From: CAZJRQ01 sp964548535
GTDB taxonomy: Bacteria > Bacillota > Clostridia > Oscillospirales > Ruminococcaceae
NCBI GenBank assembly: GCA_964548535.1
Contig: CAZJRQ010000036.1
Location: 1-20,557, forward strand
Direction of reading: 5' to 3'
Length of the DNA: 20,557 bases
Positions 15,169-20,557 of this stretch are shown in pieces; position 1 is the first letter of the stretch; every line of letters begins with the position of its first letter. The translations under genes were made by a program, and so were the position numbers. The notes under the pieces were generated by a model that was given only the letters and a program-made list of their open reading frames with translations, was not told the DNA's origin and did no database searches.

Positions 15169-17175
15169 TTAAAGACCTTTAGCTTTTGAAAGGGTAATAC
15201 CGTTTTCTCCTAGTGGAATCTCGTGGTCAAGACCAACAAACTTGCCGTTTTCTTGCCATAAAACTTCCTTTACAAACTCGTACTTTTCCTCGTCCCAAGT
15301 TGTAAAATCGTCAAGAACCATACCGCCAGTATCACCAGAATTTGCATTAAAGCACCAGAATGTGTGATGTAGATTGTAAGTCTTGATAAGCTTGCGCATA
15401 TGAGTCATCCATGTAAGATTTGGCTCTTGCATAAATCCACCCCATTCACCAATTAGCAAAGGTGCAGTCTTGTCTTCGTAAATATAAAACCAGTTATCTT
15501 TCCAGCAATCTTTCATGAGCGATTTGTATGTGTAATTACCTTCAAACCAAGGCTGCTCATAGACTGTTGGGCCGTAATCATGAGGAGAGTAAACTAGTTT
15601 GTTTTGATATTTTCCAAGATCAATTGGATAATCCTTAACACCTCTTAGATTTCCACCCCACCAATTGAAATAGTAGTCGTCATCATTTGTTGAAGAGTAG
15701 TCGCTGTTCTTTTTGATATTTTTAGGATAAATCTCAATTCCCTCAACCATAATCAGAACATTTGGGTTTTTTGCAAGCACTTTATTTGCTGCCTGCTCAG
15801 CTACATATTTCCAGTTGTTTGCGTTCTTAGAATTGTTCCAGATAGCCGCCTGTTTACCCTCGCTAGGCTTTCCATGTGGTTCATTCTTAAGGTCAAATGC
15901 TACAAGTGTATCATTATCCTTATATCTGTTAGCCATATATTCAAGTGCGGAGTAATATTCCTTAACAGATACTCTATCGGTATACCACAAGTTTACTACG
16001 TGACCAGAAGCGTCAGTTTCAGCACTATGAATATCAATCATAACTTTTATGCCATTTTCCTCAGCAAGCTTTAGGAAATAGTCGAAAATCTGCTGGCTGT
16101 TCATTGAATTAAGTTCTGGATTGTAAGCGTTATTGTAGTTCGCAGTTGGATATTCTTTGTTAGCCCACTGATTGATTAGCTCAGCTGAAATTGGTACACG
16201 AATTAGGTTGAAACCATGGTCAGCAATTGCCTTTACAGTCGGAACAAGCTCGGAATTCCAAAGTCCGTCAAAAGTATTAGTTCCAGTGTTGTAACCGAAC
16301 CAGTTTATACCAGTGATCCAAACTTCCTTACCGTCTTTATCGACGATTTTATTATCCTTTACAAATAGCCAATCATCACCTTGTTTAGCCTTAGATGTAC
16401 GCTCAAGCAGTTCAGAAACGTCAGCAGAAGAATCTTTACTATCACTCTGATTATCTTGTTTTTGCTCGTTATTTGTCTGAGAAACCTTACCTTTTTTCAG
16501 TGTTACCTCTTTACCGTTAAGTTTCGCTGATGTAATCTCAAATTTTCCATTAGTACCAATATTTGCACCAACTGATATATTTCCGCCAGCAACAATTTCA
16601 CCGTTATACTCAGCCGGAGTTATTGTTAGTGTGTCACCTTTGACTTTATATTTTCCATTCCAGCCTTCACAGTTTTTTAGTCCCTTGATTTCAAGTTCAA
16701 GTTTCCAGTCGTTTATTTTTGAACTATCAGCGTTTTTGATTCCGATTTCAACACCAGTCATAGTTACACCACCGTTGTCCCAGGTGTTGTCACCGTTGTA
16801 TGTAACAATTACGCCTTCTTCGCTTTTTGAGTCTTCACCGTTTCCATCAGAATCCTCATCGTCATCTTCGGAATCTTCATCGTCAGAATTATCGTCCTCG
16901 TCAATATCACTAGAATCCTCATCAGCGTCTTCGCTATCGTCAGATTGACTTGCAGCAGAACTATTTTCGTCTGTCAAAGAGCTATCATTGTCTTTGTTGC
17001 CAGTATTTGTGACGACTAGTGCGATAATAAGTCCAATTATTACAACTGCCATTGCAGAAAATGTGATAATAGTTTTCTTCGTTTTAGATTGTTTTTGATT
17101 GGGCAGATTATTATTTGTGCTATTTTGATTTCCAGAACCTTCAACATCTGGTTTTTTGTTTTCATTTTCAGCCAT
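15169..17175 (-). CDS. Membrane-anchored GH5 endoglucanase with CBM2-like module
   Basis: Cell-surface cellulase, 668 residues. Order: a 32-residue hydrophilic cytoplasmic N-terminus, one membrane helix at about 35-57, an extreme Asp/Glu/Ser spacer at 62-120, a CBM2-like cellulose-binding domain at about 122-230 (W132, W157, W172), a polar linker to about 260, and a GH5 catalytic domain from about 266 to the end. The start of that domain, ITGINWFGYNT, resembles subfamily 1. Catalytic residues are the acid/base E432 in NEPHG and the nucleophile E577 in LIGEWGG; R326 and H382 are also in place. No dockerin or sortase signal is seen, so anchoring is through the N-terminal helix. AAGGAG precedes the ATG. 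The subfamily is inference. Confidence 0.92.
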   Translation of the reverse strand: MAENENKKPDVEGSGNQNSTNNNLPNQKQSKTKKTIITFSAMAVVIIGLIIALVVTNTGNKDNDSSLTDENSSAASQSDDSEDADEDSSDIDEDDNSDDEDSEDDDEDSDGNGEDSKSEEGVIVTYNGDNTWDNGGVTMTGVEIGIKNADSSKINDWKLELEIKGLKNCEGWNGKYKVKGDTLTITPAEYNGEIVAGGNISVGANIGTNGKFEITSAKLNGKEVTLKKGKVSQTNNEQKQDNQSDSKDSSADVSELLERTSKAKQGDDWLFVKDNKIVDKDGKEVWITGINWFGYNTGTNTFDGLWNSELVPTVKAIADHGFNLIRVPISAELINQWANKEYPTANYNNAYNPELNSMNSQQIFDYFLKLAEENGIKVMIDIHSAETDASGHVVNLWYTDRVSVKEYYSALEYMANRYKDNDTLVAFDLKNEPHGKPSEGKQAAIWNNSKNANNWKYVAEQAANKVLAKNPNVLIMVEGIEIYPKNIKKNSDYSSTNDDDYYFNWWGGNLRGVKDYPIDLGKYQNKLVYSPHDYGPTVYEQPWFEGNYTYKSLMKDCWKDNWFYIYEDKTAPLLIGEWGGFMQEPNLTWMTHMRKLIKTYNLHHTFWCFNANSGDTGGMVLDDFTTWDEEKYEFVKEVLWQENGKFVGLDHEIPLGENGITLSKAKGL

Positions 17176-17203
17176 ACCAAATCTCCTTAATACGTTTTTA
17201 TTA

Positions 17204-17233
17204 ATTATACTATAAAATTCACAAACTTGTCAA
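17204..17233 (-). promoter_or_regulatory. Promoter of the GH5 cellulase gene
   Basis: On the minus strand, -35 TTGACA (17228-17233) and -10 TATAAT (17204-17209) are both consensus; the spacer is 18 bases. The 5' leader to the ATG at 17175 would be about 20 bases, with AAGGAG inside it. No operator-like repeat was seen around it. Confidence 0.88.
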
Positions 17234-17276
17234 GTTCAAGACCAATTTTTATCACATATAATTGTGTTAATATAAA

Positions 17277-17313
17277 AAATAACTCCTAACACAAAAAAGA
17301 TTAGGAGTTATTT
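17277..17313 (-). terminator. Terminator of the phospholipase operon
   Basis: Perfect 13-base inverted repeat (17277-17289 and 17301-17313) with an 11-base loop. On the minus strand it is followed by a run of six T. It begins 9 bases after the phospholipase stop codon and upstream of the cellulase promoter. Confidence 0.9.
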
Positions 17314-17322
17314 GATGCCAAT

Positions 17323-18471
17323 TTAGTTTATTATCCAAATTTGCGAGTTATCACCAGGGATAAAATCAGTTATTGTTAGAGATCCTATTTTTGAACAACC
17401 AAGAACTTTTTCAAAACCAGTTGCGCCAACTGTAATTCTAAAACGTCTTTTTCCAAGAGCAGCAAATCTAAACAAAGCAGGAGTTTCATCGTTTTCAAGT
17501 TCAGTGTAACCCTTACAAGTTTCATTTACAAATTTACCATCTTTAGTTCTAAGCCCAAACGCGCCATTTTCGCCGATTTTAAGAATTAATTTTTGCTCTA
17601 ATTCTTTGTTAATCGCATTAAGCTCAAGATCTTTGTCAGTCACAGTAATTACTTGTCCGCTAAATTCATTTCTAATAGTATATGCCTTATTATCAAGTAA
17701 GAAGTTGCCCTTGTCAGCAGAGCATTCCTGATAGAACTTAAATAGAAGTGCAGCAGCATTTTGCTGAGCAAGCGGAATTGTTGCTCGTGAAGCAGCATCA
17801 AATGATGTTGGGTCAAGTCTAGCCAGTGAACTTGCATAGCGTGATGTATTGCTTATAAGCTTATGAACTGCATTTTCGAAACTGTCGCTATCATAAGCTT
17901 TATTCAAACGCTTGTCATATTTGTCAGCCGTATATTGTCTGCATAGCGTATTAGCGTGTTTTTCGTATGTATAGTGAACATTAGTTGGCTTGTCTAGATA
18001 TCTCATGTTTGCAGTGTGAGCAGTACAGCTTAGGTCAGAAACAAAGTGTATCGCACGTCCCAAAACATTGATAGCCTCTTGTTTTTTGCCGCTTTTATAT
18101 AGTGACAGAGCAGATGTGTAGTTTTCTTCAAGCATAGTTCTTGCACTCTTAGAATACTTTCCAAGGCGGTTAGCATAATATCCGTTTTTATCCTTAACTG
18201 GTTTACACTTATTATTTACGCAAGAATAATAATGTGTTCCAGTTCCGTAATCAATATCATAAACCTTGTCTGGCTGAATTGAGCCTAAAATTAAATCTCT
18301 TGTATAAGGCTCATAAAACTTATAAATTTTAGTTTTGCCTTCTTTTTTTAAAAGTTCCAAAGCATTTTCAGTAATATATTCATGCGTGGTATTAAACCAA
18401 GCGTCAGCTTTTTTTCCTCCAAAAGAGCAATATAATCCGATGACAGTAAGTGTAGCAATTAGTTTTTTCAC
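17323..18471 (-). CDS. Secreted zinc phospholipase C (PC-PLC/alpha-toxin family) with C-terminal trefoil-like region
   Basis: Predicted extracellular phospholipase, 382 residues, GTG start. A signal peptide ends at KADA, leaving W25 as the mature N-terminus, as in known PC-PLC enzymes whose terminal Trp binds zinc. The other zinc ligands can be placed: H30, D68, H80, H142-x3-D146, H152 and H166-x3-E170. The spacing H-x3-D-x5-H and H-x3-E equals that of Clostridium perfringens alpha-toxin. From about residue 255 a beta-rich region ends in NSQIWIIN, which resembles a ricin-type or related trefoil, not the PLAT domain of alpha-toxin. It follows the flavin reductase gene by 8 bases. Membrane-lipid or nucleic-acid (S1/P1 nuclease) substrates are both possible in the superfamily. 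Confidence 0.87.
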   Translation of the reverse strand: MKKLIATLTVIGLYCSFGGKKADAWFNTTHEYITENALELLKKEGKTKIYKFYEPYTRDLILGSIQPDKVYDIDYGTGTHYYSCVNNKCKPVKDKNGYYANRLGKYSKSARTMLEENYTSALSLYKSGKKQEAINVLGRAIHFVSDLSCTAHTANMRYLDKPTNVHYTYEKHANTLCRQYTADKYDKRLNKAYDSDSFENAVHKLISNTSRYASSLARLDPTSFDAASRATIPLAQQNAAALLFKFYQECSADKGNFLLDNKAYTIRNEFSGQVITVTDKDLELNAINKELEQKLILKIGENGAFGLRTKDGKFVNETCKGYTELENDETPALFRFAALGKRRFRITVGATGFEKVLGCSKIGSLTITDFIPGDNSQIWIIN

Positions 18472-18479
18472 GATTGTTC

Positions 18480-19085
18480 TTATCCTTTTCTATTTTTAGT
18501 ATTTTTCTTTTTCTTTTTGCGTACTGAATATCCAAAGCTACCAAGCTTTTTGCCAAGTGCGAAATATTCACCATGAGCATACGCAAGCAGATTTGCCTTA
18601 TCAAGTGCAAGTCGACCATTTTCATCAAGCAGTTCTTTAGCGACATCAAGTTTAACAATATCAGCCACGAACATATCATGAGTACCGAGCGTTACAATTT
18701 CACGCACTTTGCACTCAATATTAACAGGAGATTGAGATAAAATAGGACTGCTAACTTCACAAGCTGGTTCTACAGTTAAACCCATATCCTTAAGTTTATC
18801 AGTGTTGCGTCCTGACTTTACACCGCAATAATCTACGGCACGAACAAGCTGTTCAGTGGTAAGATTTATAACAAAGTCACCGCTTTGCTTAATTAAATCA
18901 TAAGAATATCTTTCAGGTCGAACAGAAATATAGGTAACAGGCGGTTGCGTGTTAAGTATCCCAGTCCATGCTACCGTAAAAACATTTGGTTTTTCGGGCG
19001 TCCCGCAAGTAATTAGAGTTGGCGGAATTGGGGAAGTAATGACACTCCCTTTCCAGGTTTCTTTAGTATAATTTATATAATCCAT
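18480..19085 (-). CDS. Flavin reductase-like (flavoredoxin) FMN-binding protein
   Basis: Protein of 201 residues with the split-barrel flavin-binding fold: SPIPPTLITCGTPEKPNVFTVAW near the N-terminus, TQPPVTYISVRPERYSYDLI, and FVINLTTEQLVRAVDYCGVKSGR. These are the usual markers of flavoredoxin-type proteins, which bind FMN and shuttle electrons or reduce flavin. The C-terminus has a lysine-rich tail (about 12 Lys/Arg in the last 17 residues), more basic than usual. No strong ribosome site; it begins 5 bases after the preceding gene's stop. Natural partner unknown. Confidence 0.88.
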   Translation of the reverse strand: MDYINYTKETWKGSVITSPIPPTLITCGTPEKPNVFTVAWTGILNTQPPVTYISVRPERYSYDLIKQSGDFVINLTTEQLVRAVDYCGVKSGRNTDKLKDMGLTVEPACEVSSPILSQSPVNIECKVREIVTLGTHDMFVADIVKLDVAKELLDENGRLALDKANLLAYAHGEYFALGKKLGSFGYSVRKKKKKNTKNRKG

Positions 19086-19090
19086 AAAAA

Positions 19091-19456
19091 TTAAATATCT
19101 TTCTTTGAAATAAAATCACAGTCGATATTAACTTTTTCAAAAATCTTCTCATAGTCCTTATAAAGCTCTTGAGTTTGATTTTCAAGAAAATAATAATGCT
19201 TTATATAAGGTATCAAAAGAATCAAAAGTCCAATAGCGAGCGGTAGAATAATGAGTTTTTCAGTGCAGGCGACAATAATAATACAAGCGACAGTCAAGAC
19301 GGAAAAAAGCACAGTGACAATTAAATGAATCAATCTCTCATGCATGAAAAATTTAATATGTTCAAGATGATATTCAAGTAAGCGAGTGTAATCACAAGAA
19401 TCATCTTCAAGGCATTTCTGAATAAACGCACGATACTCTTTAAAATACTTAGTCAT
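19091..19456 (-). CDS. Small protein with two membrane helices, unknown function
   Basis: I do not recognise a family. The 121 residues start with a charged, helical cytoplasmic part (to about residue 40), then two adjacent hydrophobic helices (about 43-63 and 67-86, with CTEK between), then a charged helix containing QTQELYKDYEKIFEKVN. This hairpin-in-membrane layout resembles small DUF proteins of Firmicutes. AGGTGA is close to the ATG and overlaps the end of the preceding gene. It lies in one operon with a second membrane protein, the flavin reductase and the phospholipase. Confidence 0.7.
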   Translation of the reverse strand: MTKYFKEYRAFIQKCLEDDSCDYTRLLEYHLEHIKFFMHERLIHLIVTVLFSVLTVACIIIVACTEKLIILPLAIGLLILLIPYIKHYYFLENQTQELYKDYEKIFEKVNIDCDFISKKDI

Positions 19457-19464
19457 AAAATCAC

Positions 19465-19749
19465 CTACAAATCAATAAACTCGCCATTTTCGATAGTAAA
19501 ATTCTGAAGTGATTTGCTCTTATACTCTTCCTCAGCTTGTTTTGAGAAAGCCTTAACAGCTAATTTATCGAAAATAGAATTAAGTTTTTTATAGTTTGCA
19601 ATAACTCTTTTAGGATAGTTCTTGTATTTTTCAGGATGTTTTAACTTCTTTTTTTCACTGCCACCAAAAAATATGGCAAGCGCTATAGAAACAGTAGCAG
19701 CAATTATCGTTTTTTCAGGTTTTGAATTGAAATTAACTTTATATTTCAT
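19465..19749 (-). CDS. Small single-pass membrane protein, unknown function
   Basis: First gene of the minus-strand operon, 94 residues from ATG 19749. The longer frame begins at a GTG (19761) that lies inside GAAGGGTG, which is better read as the ribosome site. A short N-terminus is followed by one hydrophobic helix (about 14-29), then a very basic stretch (EKKKLKHPEKYKNYPKRV) and an amphipathic helix with KQAEEEYKSKS. I do not recognise the family. Confidence 0.65.
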   Translation of the reverse strand: MKYKVNFNSKPEKTIIAATVSIALAIFFGGSEKKKLKHPEKYKNYPKRVIANYKKLNSIFDKLAVKAFSKQAEEEYKSKSLQNFTIENGEFIDL

Positions 19750-19783
19750 AAAAATCGGCACCCTTCAACAAATTCATAAAATT

Positions 19784-19812
19784 ATTATACTATAAAAAAA
19801 GTTTTTTTTCAA
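19784..19812 (-). promoter_or_regulatory. Promoter of the phospholipase operon
   Basis: On the minus strand, -35 TTGAAA (19807-19812), 17-base spacer, -10 TATAAT (19784-19789). The spacer contains A- and T-tracts, which often strengthen Gram-positive promoters. The leader to the ATG at 19749 is about 28 bases. Confidence 0.85.
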
Positions 19813-19877
19813 GTACTTATCGAAAAGTCACAATTTATTTATATTTTAAATGAATTATTAATTTTCAAGAAAACGGC

Positions 19878-19906
19878 TTGCTTTTTTTAAAATAATGATG
19901 TATAAT
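19878..19906 (+). promoter_or_regulatory. Promoter facing the tRNA region
   Basis: -35 TTGCTT (19878-19883), 17-base spacer, -10 TATAAT (19901-19906). It is divergent from the phospholipase-operon promoter and points to the tRNA-Ser remnant and the intact tRNA-Ser. The 233 bases between the operon and the remnant hold nothing else I can identify. Confidence 0.7.
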
Positions 19907-19994
19907 TAATAAGTGGTTTTTGCACAGCCTTGAAAATTAAAATCTTATGATGATTTGGATTTAATTGTGTGAAATGTCAAAAATGAAGACTTAC

Positions 19995-20040
19995 GGAGAT
20001 GTACCCAAGTGGCTGAAGGGTCCGCACTCGAAATGTAGTG
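19995..20040 (+). pseudogene. 5' half of a tRNA-Ser(CGA) gene, 3' half missing
   Basis: The stretch begins like a complete tRNA-Ser: acceptor strand GGAGATG, then a serine-type D-arm (ACCCAAGTGGCTGAAGGG), and an anticodon loop CTCGAAA with CGA at 20029-20031. The anticodon stem is imperfect (one C-A mismatch and one G-U). After about 20040 no long variable arm, no T-arm with TTCGANTC, and no CATCTCC acceptor strand can be found in the next 120 bases. It therefore looks like a remnant cut off just past the anticodon. The upstream promoter is intact, so a fragment may still be transcribed. Confidence 0.62.
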
Positions 20041-20163
20041 ACTCAAACAGTAGTGGTGTAGTCGGAATCCTTGATTCTATGGGGTTTTCCCACCCATCGG
20101 AAATCGAATAAGCAGCAATTTTTAGCCTGTTCTATCCGAGGGTTTTATATAAATTAAATATTT

Positions 20164-20252
20164 GGAAGAGTATCGAAGTGGTCATAACGAGCTGCACTCG
20201 AAATGCAGTTGTCCGCAAGGGCACGTGGGTTCGAATCCCACCTCTTCCGCCA
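20164..20252 (+). tRNA. tRNA-Ser, anticodon CGA
   Basis: Complete class II tRNA including encoded CCA. Acceptor GGAAGAG (20164-20170) pairs fully with CTCTTCC (20242-20248); discriminator G. D-arm TCG/CGA, anticodon stem CTGCA/TGCAG with loop CTCGAAA (CGA at 20199-20201, codon UCG). A variable arm GTCC-GCAA-GGGC follows, then T-arm GTGGG-TTCGAAT-CCCAC. Its body differs from the truncated tRNA-Ser(CGA) upstream except around the anticodon loop. Confidence 0.96.
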
Positions 20253-20256
20253 TCGG

Positions 20257-20288
20257 AAAGCCTGTAATCTCAAGGGATTGCAGGCTTT
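20257..20288 (+). terminator. Terminator after tRNA-Ser
   Basis: Thirteen-base stem (20257-20269 with 20276-20288, one G-U pair) and a 6-base loop, followed by T-rich sequence (CTTTTTCCTTTTT). It starts four bases after the tRNA CCA. Confidence 0.88.
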
Positions 20289-20350
20289 TTCCTTTTTGCG
20301 TAAGCACTGCTTTGGTTTACTCTCAAATTCACAGTTCTATACGTTCCATT

Positions 20351-20377
20351 CAAAAACCTTGATTTTACGGGTTTTTG
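20351..20377 (-). terminator. Weak hairpin downstream of the integrase gene
   Basis: Eight-base arms CAAAAACC (20351-20358) and GGTTTTTG (20370-20377) with an 11-base loop, 19 bases past the recombinase stop on the minus strand. The stem is AT-rich and the T-run is inside the arm, so termination would be weak. Confidence 0.35.
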
Positions 20378-20396
20378 CCCCCTCAGTTCTATCAGC

Positions 20397-20557
20397 TTAA
20401 TTTTGCGGTGCTATGGCAACAGATTTCAGTGGCAAAGAGCCTGCAATCGCCGCTGCGGTTTCTTTCTTGGACTGGTACTCCAGATGACCATAGGTATTGA
20501 CTGTCGTGCATATATCGCTGTGTCCAACCCAATCCCTTACACGCTCGATTGCTACAC
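20397..20557 (-). CDS. Tyrosine recombinase (integrase), C-terminal 52 residues only
   Basis: The gene enters from the right edge and stops with TAA at 20397-20399, so only its C-terminus is visible. It contains RDWVGHSD followed by TTVNTYGHLEY: the His of box II and the nucleophilic Tyr, spaced as in Tn916-type and phage integrases. It lies 144 bases from the tRNA-Ser 3' end and points toward it, the usual layout for an element integrated at a tRNA gene. Base composition of this stretch is about 50% GC, clearly above the AT-rich neighbourhood, consistent with recent transfer. No excisionase or relaxase is visible in the window. Confidence 0.88.
   Translation of the reverse strand, partial: VAIERVRDWVGHSDICTTVNTYGHLEYQSKKETAAAIAGSLPLKSVAIAPQN

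Noticed and set aside
16631..16948. A plus-strand serine-rich open frame
   Set aside because: It is the antisense shadow of the acidic spacer and CBM region of the cellulase; serine codons arise from the complement of repeated Asp/Glu codons.
20041..20163. Group I intron or split second half of the truncated tRNA-Ser
   Set aside because: The stretch is too short for a group I intron, and no strand complementary to the GGAGATG acceptor or matching T-arm follows.
20162..20400. Two overlapping short plus-strand open frames
   Set aside because: They begin within the tRNA-Ser gene and run through its terminator; no ribosome site or codon pattern supports them.
1..20557. CRISPR array or insertion sequence
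   Set aside because: No regularly spaced direct repeats and no transposase-like reading frame with terminal inverted repeats were seen.

Overview
The window looks like a low-GC Gram-positive chromosome, most likely a Clostridia/Oscillospiraceae member close to Ruminococcus. The genes are AT-rich, ribosome binding sites are purine-rich, several promoters are close to sigma-A consensus, and there is a type A RNase P RNA and a membrane-anchored GH5 cellulase with a CBM2-like module. The genus is an inference.

Bases 1-13022 hold one dense plus-strand run of 16 genes for sulfate uptake, reduction and delivery. Its start lies left of the window. In order: a sulfate ABC importer (cysT partial, cysW, cysA), an AprA/AprB-type adenylylsulfate (APS) reductase, ATP sulfurylase (cysD, cysN), a FecB/FecCD/FecC-type metal, siderophore or cobinamide importer, a small ferredoxin-fused sirohaem sulfite reductase, a TusA-like protein, a thioredoxin, a ThiS/MoaD-like sulfur carrier, a MoeB/ThiF/HesA-type E1-like enzyme and a JAMM/Mec-type metalloprotease. 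Read as a pathway: sulfate enters, CysDN makes APS, AprAB makes sulfite, the sirohaem enzyme makes sulfide. The E1-like enzyme then adenylates the carrier so that sulfide can be loaded as a C-terminal thiocarboxylate. The carrier ends Gly-Gly-Gly-Arg, so its diglycine is capped and the protease probably has to trim it first. This closely resembles the HcyS/HcyF/HcyD protein-thiocarboxylate pathway of Wolinella succinogenes and the CysO/Mec system of mycobacteria. The amino-acid synthase that would take the sulfur is not in the window. No CysH, CysC or PAPS step is present.

Bases 13032-13488 hold the RNase P RNA gene rnpB with a consensus promoter 9 bases after the sulfur operon, ending at a long hairpin that can stop transcription from both sides. 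Bases 13491-17175 (minus strand) carry an FkbM-type methyltransferase, a small bacterial PH-domain protein and a membrane-anchored GH5 cellulase, each apparently its own unit. Bases 17277-19812 (minus strand) are a four-gene operon: two small membrane proteins of unknown function, a flavoredoxin-like flavin reductase, and a secreted zinc phospholipase C of the alpha-toxin/PC-PLC family with a C-terminal trefoil-like region.

The right end (19878-20557) holds a promoter, a 5' half of a tRNA-Ser(CGA) gene whose 3' half is missing, an intact but different tRNA-Ser(CGA), a terminator, and the C-terminus of a tyrosine recombinase at about 50% GC running off the window. This looks like the edge of an integrative element at a tRNA-Ser gene. 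I saw no CRISPR array, insertion sequence or replication origin.
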